DNA of 5,567 nt from an uncultured Clostridia bacterium (GTDB taxonomy: Bacteria > Bacillota > Clostridia > Oscillospirales > Oscillospiraceae), in the NCBI GenBank assembly GCA_945910975.1, contig CAMDZY010000118.1:1-5567 (forward strand), in the 5' to 3' direction. A program made the translations under genes and the position numbers. Positions 1 through 4,760 of the stretch are shown piece after piece; within the stretch, counting starts at the first letter, position 1, and every line of letters begins with the position of its first letter. The notes under the pieces are model-generated. The model searched no databases. It was given only the letters and a program-made list of their open reading frames with translations, and was not told the origin of the DNA.

Positions 1-110
1 AATTTGACTTTTGAACAACTTTTTAAATTGTCCAAGGTGCTTGTTCATGTTTCACGTTATTCAATTTGCAAGGTACACAGCTCTCTGCTTTGTTTCTCTC
101 GCAGACAGCT
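1..110 (-). other. Leader of a probable rRNA operon (16S expected just past the left edge)
   Basis: On the minus strand this stretch follows two tandem strong promoters and encodes no protein. The transcript would begin near base 109 with an imperfect hairpin (arms 79-88 and 101-110, AGCTCTCTGC on the plus strand against GCAGACAGCT, one mismatch). It then runs through a boxA-like sequence and an AT-rich stretch that ends in AAAAGTCAAATT at the window edge. The arrangement of tandem promoters, hairpin, boxA and AT-rich run resembles Bacillus subtilis rrn leaders, where 16S begins soon after boxA. No mature rRNA sequence is visible here, so the identity is inferred from the leader. A stable-RNA operon of another kind (tRNA or 23S/5S) is the main alternative. 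Confidence 0.65.
63..77 (-). promoter_or_regulatory. boxA-like antitermination site in the rRNA leader
   Basis: The minus strand reads TGTACCTTGCAAATT, followed by GAATAA. It lines up with the Bacillus leader boxA as I recall it (TGTTCTTTGAAAACT), with TGT, CTTG/TTTG, the A-run and the final T in register. In rRNA operons boxA RNA binds NusB-NusE (S10) and supports processive antitermination. The match is by eye and imperfect. Confidence 0.55.
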
Positions 111-115
111 TTTAT

Positions 116-144
116 ATTCTATCACAGGAAAATCGGTTTGTCAA
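116..144 (-). promoter_or_regulatory. Sigma-A promoter P2 of the probable rRNA operon
   Basis: The minus strand carries a perfect -35 box TTGACA (139-144), a 17-base spacer, and -10 box TAGAAT (116-121). A/T tracts just upstream of the -35 box (about 145-180) would suit an UP element that binds the RNA polymerase alpha subunit. The seventh base after the -10 box is G (base 109), a plausible GTP start. It is the promoter nearer the leader. Confidence 0.85.
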
Positions 145-215
145 GAACTTTTTTGAAAAAATCTTGAATTTTTTGATTTTCTAGGATATTGCGCTGTTTC
201 TCACAACGCTTGAAT

Positions 216-244
216 ATTTTAGCAAAAGATTCGCGTTTCGTCAA
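216..244 (-). promoter_or_regulatory. Sigma-A promoter P1 of the probable rRNA operon
   Basis: The minus strand carries -35 box TTGACG (239-244), a 17-base spacer, and -10 box TAAAAT (216-221) with an extended TGC directly before it. The upstream AT-rich run (about 245-270) resembles an UP element. The seventh base after the -10 box is G (base 209). The box positions are offset from P2 by exactly 100 bp, the kind of tandem P1/P2 arrangement known from Bacillus rrn operons. Confidence 0.82.
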
Positions 245-312
245 GTCTTAATTTTCTTTAAATTCTGCCGATTATTTTGCCTCTCTTTGGGCAAAAAGCA
301 CAGGATTTCCCA

Positions 313-348
313 TTAAAATTGCACGGCTGCAAGAACTTGCAGCCGTGC
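313..348 (-). terminator. Rho-independent terminator of hpf
   Basis: A perfect 13-bp stem (GCACGGCTGCAAG at 321-333 with its complement at 336-348) has only AA between the arms, so the closing pair must open into a tetraloop. On the minus strand it is followed by AATTTTAA. It lies 18 bases past the hpf stop codon and isolates hpf from the rRNA promoters beyond. On the plus strand no T-run follows, so it is oriented for hpf. Confidence 0.8.
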
Positions 349-366
349 GAAAAATCAGGTGTTCGT

Positions 367-906
367 TTATTCGGCGTCTTCAATCAAGCCATAGCCACCG
401 TCGTTGCGCTTGTAGACAACGGCAAATGCGCCGTCGCAGTCTTCATCGCGGAATGCAAAGAATGCATGATCCAGCAGGTTCATCTGCAAAATGGCTTCTT
501 CGCGGGTCATGGGCTTCATGGGGAAGTGTTTGGTACGGATAATATTGAAGCTGCCCTCCTCCGGTTCGTCCGGAGCAAAAGAGGTAACCTCTGCGGTGCG
601 GGTAAACGCGTCCTGACGCAGCCTTCTTGCCAAGCGGGTTTTATTCTTACGAATCTGACGTTCCATGGTGGAAACGGCAGCATCGATAGAGGCAAACATA
701 TCGGACGTGCTTTCGCTTGCACGGAAGATCGTACCAGCGGCGTGTACTGTAATTTCTACATTATTACGCCCCTTTTCAACAGAAAAGGCGACCAGAGCCT
801 CCGCATCATCACCAAAGAAGCGTTCCAGCTTCATCGTCTTTTTTTCGGCATAGGCGTGAACGTTTTCGGGAAGGCTCACTTTTTTCTCGGTGTACTGAAA
901 TTTCAT
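367..906 (-). CDS. hpf: Ribosome hibernation-promoting factor, long form (HPF/RaiA family)
   Basis: The 179-residue protein belongs to the long-HPF class, which dimerises and holds 70S ribosomes as inactive 100S pairs in resting or starved cells. Residues 1 to about 95 form the S30AE ribosome-binding domain: MKFQYTEKKV start, an IEITVHA-like strand at 49-55, and a basic end of helix with RQIRKNKTRLARRLR around 83-97. A loose acidic linker (about 100-118) leads to the C-terminal dimerisation domain (about 119-177), which carries IIRTKHFPMKPMTREEAILQM and ends in YKRNDGGYGLIE. Length fits the long form (short HPF is about 95-110 residues). The start is supported by AAAGGAG at 915-921, 8 bases upstream of the ATG. 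The gene has its own promoter and terminator, so it is probably monocistronic. It reads in the same direction as the probable rRNA operon just downstream. Family assignment is firm; the 100S role comes from family knowledge. Confidence 0.95.
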   Translation of the reverse strand: MKFQYTEKKVSLPENVHAYAEKKTMKLERFFGDDAEALVAFSVEKGRNNVEITVHAAGTIFRASESTSDMFASIDAAVSTMERQIRKNKTRLARRLRQDAFTRTAEVTSFAPDEPEEGSFNIIRTKHFPMKPMTREEAILQMNLLDHAFFAFRDEDCDGAFAVVYKRNDGGYGLIEDAE

Positions 907-952
907 ATCAGTCGCTCCTTTCGGATTATCATTGGTGTCTTTTGCTATCTAT

Positions 953-980
953 ATTATACCATACTTTGTGATTTTTTCAA
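953..980 (-). promoter_or_regulatory. Sigma-A promoter of hpf
   Basis: The minus strand has -35 TTGAAA (975-980), a 16-base spacer, and consensus -10 TATAAT (953-958) preceded by TGG, an extended -10. It lies in the 116-base gap between the DUF4364 stop codon and hpf, about 47 bases before the hpf start. No sigma-B- or sigma-H-type motif stood out, and no clear terminator hairpin for the DUF4364 gene is seen in this gap, so some read-through into hpf is possible. Confidence 0.75.
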
Positions 981-1022
981 GAGGAAAGCACGTTTAATTT
1001 TGACTTTTTTGTTAATTTCGCA

Positions 1023-1556
1023 CTATTCCGTTTCGTCTGTGTCCTCTAACAGGATTTCCATAACTGTCTGATAGAAGGCCTCTGCATTTTTTTGGAAAGC
1101 GGTTTGGATTTTTTTTGCCTGCGCGACAGAGGGCGCCATCAGCTTCAGATCCATCAAATTCCCCACCTGATCATCCAGCTGCAGGCGCACATATAGGCCG
1201 GAATCCTGTGTGAGTAGTTCGCTTTTGACATAGTGTCTGCGGTGTTCCTCCCGATTAAAGCGCTCAACCGCAGCCAAAACCCGCTGCGCCAGAGAATAGA
1301 CAACCGAGTTTTCCGTCACAGCGCCGTCCTCACGACCCTTGGGAGTAATTTCATACGTGCTATTTGCCAGCTTCCGCAGGTGACCGGTTTCGACCATCTG
1401 GGGAATGGCCTGCATGACGTCAAAATAGTTGACGCACTCATCCTGATAGCATAACTCATAAATCTGCTGCGCCGTGACCGCTGTCTTTACCCTTGCCATT
1501 GCATAGAGAATCAGCACCTTCACGTCCAGCATATCGCGTATATAACCGTGTTCCAT
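1023..1556 (-). CDS. DUF4364 family protein, winged-helix-like
   Basis: This 177-residue soluble protein matches the DUF4364 family as I recall it from Clostridia: the opening of the type DMLDVKVLILYAMARV and the later GLYVRLQLDD segment are characteristic. Residues 8-85 look like a winged helix-turn-helix: a helix at 10-22, VTAQQIYELCY (27-37) and YFDVMQAIPQMVETGHL (44-60) as helix pair, then a wing, YEITPKGREDG (68-78). The second half (about 105-175) is a mixed alpha/beta domain ending in an acidic tail. There is no signal peptide or membrane segment. A DNA-binding regulatory role is inference from the fold; no target is known to me. The ATG is preceded by GGATGTGAT (bases 1560-1568), one mismatch from an ideal anti-16S match. 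The gene is divergent from spoVFA. Confidence 0.85.
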   Translation of the reverse strand: MEHGYIRDMLDVKVLILYAMARVKTAVTAQQIYELCYQDECVNYFDVMQAIPQMVETGHLRKLANSTYEITPKGREDGAVTENSVVYSLAQRVLAAVERFNREEHRRHYVKSELLTQDSGLYVRLQLDDQVGNLMDLKLMAPSVAQAKKIQTAFQKNAEAFYQTVMEILLEDTDETE

Positions 1557-1587
1557 TGCATCACATCCATTATTTTTTTATTGTTGT

Positions 1588-1596
1588 ATTATACCA
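1588..1596 (-). promoter_or_regulatory. Extended -10 promoter candidate for the DUF4364 gene
   Basis: The minus strand reads TGGTATAAT (perfect -10 with extended TG), about 31 bases before the start codon. The expected -35 position (1611-1616, TACCAT on the minus strand) does not resemble TTGACA. The -10 box forms one arm of the first stem-loop of the neighbouring hairpin element, so it could equally be part of that palindrome. Confidence 0.5.
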
Positions 1597-1702
1597 TGGA
1601 GCGCAGCGGAATGGTATAATTTAGCCATATTTTTCCTGTCCGACGAAGTCGGGAGGAAAAATGGCGATTCAATGTATAATAGTCGCTTTGCGGCTATTAT
1701 AC
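1588..1702. repeat. Triple stem-loop element between divergent genes (possible small repetitive element)
   Basis: Three inverted repeats stand side by side. A: ATTATACCAT (1588-1597) and its perfect complement (1611-1620), loop of 13 bases. B: GCC-AT-ATTTTTCCT (1624-1637) with AGGAAAAAT-GGC (1654-1665), enclosing CCGAC-GAA-GTCGG (1640-1652). C: GTATAATAGTCGC (1674-1686) and GCGGCTATTATAC (1690-1702), 13 bp with one G-T pair and a TTT loop. The sequence TATTATACC occurs at 1587-1595 and again at 1695-1703, framing the unit. Each outer hairpin holds TATAAT or its complement on both arms. Such compact non-coding hairpin units are typical of REP/MITE-like intergenic repeats, but one copy in one window cannot prove repetition. 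A structured regulatory RNA or paired promoters are alternatives. No protein is encoded here. Confidence 0.65.
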
Positions 1703-1741
1703 CGTATTTGCAGCATTTGGGCAAGAGGGAGTTGGGCTTTC

Positions 1742-1768
1742 ACAAATGTTTTTTCGCGGCATAGCATG
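1742..1768 (+). promoter_or_regulatory. Sigma-K-like promoter candidate for spoVFAB
   Basis: AC at 1742-1743 is followed after 16 bases by CATAGCATG (1760-1768). The sigma-K consensus known from Bacillus is AC, 16-17 bases, CATAnnnTA, so only the last base differs. In Bacillus the spoVF operon is transcribed late in the mother cell under sigma-K, which fits. The start would fall only some 13-15 bases before the ATG, giving a very short leader that starts at the ribosome-binding site; this weakens the call. Confidence 0.4.
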
Positions 1769-1775
1769 AAACATG

Positions 1776-1780
1776 GGAGG
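1776..1780 (+). promoter_or_regulatory. Ribosome-binding site that decides the spoVFA start
   Basis: GGAGG lies 7 bases before the ATG at 1788. Two other in-frame ATGs, at 1773 and 1782, either precede or crowd this site and cannot use it, so 1788 is the likely start. Confidence 0.85.
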
Positions 1781-1787
1781 AATGTTT

Positions 1788-2600
1788 ATGTTGAAGCGAT
1801 TACATATGATCGGCGGCGATGCGCGGACGCCCTATGTGCTGGAGTTTCTGTCACAATGGGGGTACCGCTGCGAAACCTATCACGTGCCCGGTCTGTCGGA
1901 CACCTTTTCGCCAAGCGATGCCGAAGTACAGTGCTGGCTGCTGCCCTATCCTGCGGTTCGGGACGGGAAAATTTGCGGTACGGCAGATGCGGTCGCGGAT
2001 TTTTTGTCTTGGGTTCGGCCGGGGCAAGCGGTGATTGGTGGCGGACTTTGCGGTCTACGCGATGCAGGTGTATGCATTGAGCTTGCCGAAGATGAGCAGC
2101 TTTTATGGCGCAATGCGGTCGCTACCGCAGAGGGGGCAGTTGCCCTGACAGTGGAGCTGCTGCCCTGCGCTTTGCGTGAAACGAGCTGTCTTGTTATTGG
2201 GTATGGGCGAATTGGGCGCATTTTGGCAAAAATGTTGCGTGCGCTCCATGCCGATGTGACCGTCAGCGCCCGCAAAGAGCGGGATCTGGCCGCTCTGGCG
2301 GCGGAGGGCTTTGCATCGGAACACACCGGTGCATGGCAGGCGCCACTTTCGCGCTATCGGTGCATCTTGAACACGGTTCCCCATCCCGTCTTTTCCGACG
2401 GACAAATCGACGCACTCGGCAAAGACTGCGTTTTTCTCGACCTTGCCAGTGCGCCCTATGGCGTCACAGCGGAGCAGGCGCTCCGGCTGCAAAAACGGTA
2501 TCATCGCGCCGGCGGTCTGCCGGGCAAGCTGTCGCCGGAAAGTGCCGGCCTGTATTATGCCCAAGCTGTGCGGTGCAAGCTGGATGAGGAGGCATTATGA
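1788..2600 (+). CDS. spoVFA: Dipicolinate synthase subunit A (SpoVFA/DpaA)
   Basis: With SpoVFB this protein converts the lysine-pathway intermediate made by DapA (4-hydroxy-tetrahydrodipicolinate) to dipicolinic acid, which is moved into the forespore and complexed with calcium. The 270-residue product has the family's N-terminal half opening with MIGGDARTPYVLEFL (residues 7-21). A Rossmann NAD(P)-binding domain follows, with CLVIGYGRIGR at 134-144 (GxGxxG at 138-143) and the next strand VTVSAR (157-162). The C-terminal signature GGLPGKLSPESAG is at 242-254. It is slightly shorter than Bacillus SpoVFA (roughly 300). There is no signal peptide; it acts in the mother-cell cytoplasm. The stop overlaps the spoVFB start (ATGA), indicating translational coupling. 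Unlike Bacillus, no asd, dapG or dapA follows in this window. Confidence 0.93.
   Translation: MLKRLHMIGGDARTPYVLEFLSQWGYRCETYHVPGLSDTFSPSDAEVQCWLLPYPAVRDGKICGTADAVADFLSWVRPGQAVIGGGLCGLRDAGVCIELAEDEQLLWRNAVATAEGAVALTVELLPCALRETSCLVIGYGRIGRILAKMLRALHADVTVSARKERDLAALAAEGFASEHTGAWQAPLSRYRCILNTVPHPVFSDGQIDALGKDCVFLDLASAPYGVTAEQALRLQKRYHRAGGLPGKLSPESAGLYYAQAVRCKLDEEAL
2586..2592 (+). promoter_or_regulatory. Ribosome-binding site of spoVFB inside spoVFA
   Basis: GAGGAGG sits within the last codons of spoVFA, 4 bases before the spoVFB ATG at 2597. The spacing is tight but the match is strong, and it supports coupled translation of the two subunits. Confidence 0.75.
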
Positions 2601-3169
2601 AACACGAAACGATTGGATTTGCTATGTGCGGTTCCTTCTGCACCTTCCGCACGGCAATTGACGCGCTGAAAGCGCTCCGTGAACAATATGACAACGTGAT
2701 TCCCATTTTTTCCACCGCAAGCTGCCAGACGGACACGCGTTTTGGCAAGGCTGCTGACTTTATGGTGGAGGTCAGCGAAATTTGCGGTACATCCGTACGC
2801 CACACGCTGGCCGAGGTGGAACCGTTCGGCCCGAAAAAACTGTTGGATTTATTGGTGATTGCACCGTGTACCGGCAATACGCTCGGCAAAATTGCCCACG
2901 GTATTGCAGACACTCCGGTGACGCTGGCGTGCAAATCGCACCTGCGCAACGCGCGGCCTGTGGTACTGGCAATCTCCACAAATGATGCGCTCAGCGGAAA
3001 TGCGGAAAATATCGGGAGACTACTCAATCGCAAGCATTTTTACTTTGTTCCTTTCGGGCAGGACAGTCCAGCCGGCAAGCCCTGTTCGCTCATTGCGGAT
3101 TTCTCCAAGCTGCCGGACACCGTCCATGCGGCCTTTTCCGGTAAACAGTTGCAGCCAATTCTACTATAG
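2597..3169 (+). CDS. spoVFB: Dipicolinate synthase subunit B (SpoVFB/DpaB), flavoprotein family
   Basis: The 190-residue product is the second subunit of dipicolinate synthase and belongs to the HFCD-type flavoprotein superfamily. Visible family marks are the N-terminal strand and phosphate loop IGFAMCGSFCTF (residues 6-17), FSTASCQTDTRFG (38-50), the core LLVIAPCTGNTLGKIAHGI (85-103), DTPVTLACKSHLRN (105-118), PVVLAISTNDALSGNAENIG (121-140) and FVPFGQD (150-156). Full length for the family (about 190-200). There is no signal peptide or membrane segment. It overlaps spoVFA by 4 bases. Whether flavin is bound in this subunit cannot be judged from sequence. No clear terminator follows, so transcription may continue into the vWA gene 90 bases downstream. 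Confidence 0.94.
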   Translation: MKHETIGFAMCGSFCTFRTAIDALKALREQYDNVIPIFSTASCQTDTRFGKAADFMVEVSEICGTSVRHTLAEVEPFGPKKLLDLLVIAPCTGNTLGKIAHGIADTPVTLACKSHLRNARPVVLAISTNDALSGNAENIGRLLNRKHFYFVPFGQDSPAGKPCSLIADFSKLPDTVHAAFSGKQLQPILL

Positions 3170-3242
3170 CGTCATTTTTTGTCAAAATTTGGCGCAATAT
3201 GCTTGTTCGGCATAGACTGGAATGAGCCGAAAATGCAGGCTC

Positions 3243-3250
3243 AGAAAGGA
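3243..3250 (+). promoter_or_regulatory. Ribosome-binding site that decides the vWA gene start
   Basis: AGAAAGGA ends 9 bases before the ATG at 3260. An in-frame TTG at 3179 and an ATG at 3233 lie further upstream but have no ribosome-binding site, and the residues they would add do not look like a signal peptide. The 90 bases between spoVFB and 3260 also contain a weak 6-bp hairpin (3206-3211 with 3226-3231) and no convincing promoter. Confidence 0.75.
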
Positions 3251-3259
3251 TGCTGGCAA

Positions 3260-4639
3260 ATGGGTATTTCCAATTCAAACAAAACGGTAAACAAAGAACG
3301 TATTGATTGTAACGGAACGTTTAAGGTAACTTTGTCCCTGACCGCAGAGCCGGACATCAAAGACAATCCCACGGATATTGTCTTGATCCTCGACCGTTCG
3401 CGGAGCATGGCAGGCAGTTCCTTGGCCAATTTGAAGAACGGCGCGAAAAAATTTATCGATATTCTGGACGAATCAACAGACGGCGCAGCAGACGGGCAGA
3501 TCGGCAATGGCAGTCAGATCGGCATCGTCAGCTTTGCCACCACTGCGACCCAGGACACTCAGTTGACCACCTCCGTTGCAGAACTCAAAGGCGCGGTGGA
3601 TGCGCTCAATGCCAACGGCTCGACCAACCATGCCGATGCCTTCACCAAAGCATTGCAGCTTTTTGACCCAAATTCTACCAACGCGAAGGTCATGGTTATG
3701 TTTACGGATGGCGCCACGACTGCCGGCGACGACCCGACCCCGGTTGCCGCAGCTGCCAAGGCGCAAGGCGTTGTGATTTATTGCATCGGTCTTTCCGGCA
3801 ACGGCAGCCCCGACGAAGCTGCCTTAAAAGAATGGGCATCCGACCCGAATTCGGCCTATGTCGCCATCGCGCCGGACGATACGGAGCTGGAAGATCTCTT
3901 CTCTGATCTGGCGCAAGACATCGCCAAGCCCGGCGCAACCGACATTGTGGTCAAGGATATCGTTGACCCCTGCTTTAAAATCATCTCCGTTTCCCCGCCC
4001 TCAAAAGGCATGGCCAGTTTGTTGAACACAACCACTGTCCAGTGGAAGATTACCAAGTTGGGCGAAAAAAAGAGCGAGGGCGCCGTGCTGGAATTCACGG
4101 TGGAGCATATCGGACCTTGCAGCGGCACATTGGCGGTAAGCGAATCCATCAGCTACAGTGACAAGGAGAAAAACAAGGTGACGTTCCCCTCGCCGAAAAT
4201 CACCGTGGACTGCGGCACTTCCGTTTTGCCGGAGCCTTGCCCTGTTCCGAAAAAAGTGACCATCAAGGGCTGCGAGGATTCGGTGGAATTTAATGCCGGT
4301 GAGCTGGGCCTGGAATCCCTTGGTCGGATCTTGCAGGTGGATGTCACGCTGAAAAACATCTGCCCGCGCAAGCGGGTGGCGCTAGCCGTGATTCTCACGG
4401 AGGAGGACGCATATCATGTGGAGCATCCGCGGGGTGTGAAAACCTTTGTCGTCCCCGCACACACTGGCACCTCGTGCCGCGATGTGTTGGTGCGTTGCCT
4501 GAAATTTGTCCTGCCGGAGAGCCTGAATGTTTCCGGCACAACCAACTGTGGCTGCATCTGCAATCCGCGCGATCTGAAGGTCAAATTTATCGCCCATTAT
4601 ATCGACACGGATTTTGCTTGCTGCAAGGTCAAAATTTAA
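3260..4639 (+). CDS. von Willebrand factor A domain protein with cysteine-rich C-terminus
   Basis: The 459-residue product has a vWA domain at about 36-225. The metal-binding (MIDAS) residues are all present: DRSRS (D45, S47, S49), T122 in GSTNHADAF, and D150 in MFTDG. A predicted beta-sandwich (about 226-318, ending VTFPSPKITVDC) leads to a C-terminal domain (about 330-459) with LGRILQVDVTLKNICPRKRVALAVILTEED split over 354-383. I count 15 cysteines, most after residue 235, including C430/C432/C434 and C454/C455. No signal peptide, lipobox, LPXTG motif or transmembrane segment is seen, so the protein is probably cytoplasmic or is placed on the spore by another route. I recall similar whole proteins in other Clostridia but no proven function. 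vWA domains usually mediate metal-dependent protein binding. Position behind spoVFAB suggests, but does not show, a sporulation role. Confidence 0.88.
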   Translation: MGISNSNKTVNKERIDCNGTFKVTLSLTAEPDIKDNPTDIVLILDRSRSMAGSSLANLKNGAKKFIDILDESTDGAADGQIGNGSQIGIVSFATTATQDTQLTTSVAELKGAVDALNANGSTNHADAFTKALQLFDPNSTNAKVMVMFTDGATTAGDDPTPVAAAAKAQGVVIYCIGLSGNGSPDEAALKEWASDPNSAYVAIAPDDTELEDLFSDLAQDIAKPGATDIVVKDIVDPCFKIISVSPPSKGMASLLNTTTVQWKITKLGEKKSEGAVLEFTVEHIGPCSGTLAVSESISYSDKEKNKVTFPSPKITVDCGTSVLPEPCPVPKKVTIKGCEDSVEFNAGELGLESLGRILQVDVTLKNICPRKRVALAVILTEEDAYHVEHPRGVKTFVVPAHTGTSCRDVLVRCLKFVLPESLNVSGTTNCGCICNPRDLKVKFIAHYIDTDFACCKVKI

Positions 4640-4643
4640 ATTT

Positions 4644-4690
4644 AACGACGACCCCAGTGCAGTTTCTTGCACTGGGGTCGTCGTTTTTGG
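4644..4690 (+). terminator. Strong Rho-independent terminator after the vWA gene
   Basis: A perfect 18-bp inverted repeat (AACGACGACCCCAGTGCA at 4644-4661, complement at 4668-4685) with a 6-base loop is followed by T's up to 4688. It begins 5 bases after the stop codon. In the other direction the stem is followed by TTAAATTTAAATTTT-type sequence, so it may also stop the convergent minus-strand gene, less efficiently. Bases 4691-4760 show nothing else. Confidence 0.93.
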
Positions 4691-4760
4691 GTAGCAGATT
4701 GAATTGGATTGTGTAATTGGGGTGTTCCAGTATGTAATGCGTATCGTTCGGCATTGTTAC

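Noticed and set aside
1..110. 16S-23S spacer rather than 16S leader
   Set aside because: boxA-like sequences also occur in spacers, but two strong promoters lie directly upstream here, which points to the operon front. Not fully excluded.
275..296. Hairpin TTTTGCC/GGCAAAA upstream of rRNA promoter P1
   Set aside because: The 7-bp stem is AT-rich and lacks a T-run; a stronger terminator already follows hpf at 313-348.
277..1071. 264-codon plus-strand open frame across hpf
   Set aside because: It is antisense to hpf, whose protein is clearly conserved, lacks a ribosome-binding site, and its translation resembles no family I know.
1773..1787. Earlier ATG starts for spoVFA
   Set aside because: The GGAGG at 1776-1780 lies inside or too close to these codons; only the ATG at 1788 has proper spacing.
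1661..2080. 139-codon plus-strand open frame starting in the hairpin element
   Set aside because: It begins inside hairpin B and overlaps spoVFA in another frame; the AGGA upstream of its ATG is part of the stem. The Arg/Cys-rich translation looks like a shadow.
2464..3033. 189-codon minus-strand open frame over the spoVFA/spoVFB junction
   Set aside because: It is antisense to two well-recognised genes; long shadow frames are common in GC-rich coding sequence.
3206..3231. Hairpin between spoVFB and the vWA gene as a terminator
   Set aside because: The stem is only 6 bp with a 14-base loop and no T-run follows.
3179..3259. Upstream TTG start for the vWA protein, as a possible signal peptide
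   Set aside because: There is no ribosome-binding site, and the added residues (charged, with Trp and Cys but no hydrophobic core of useful length) do not form a signal peptide.
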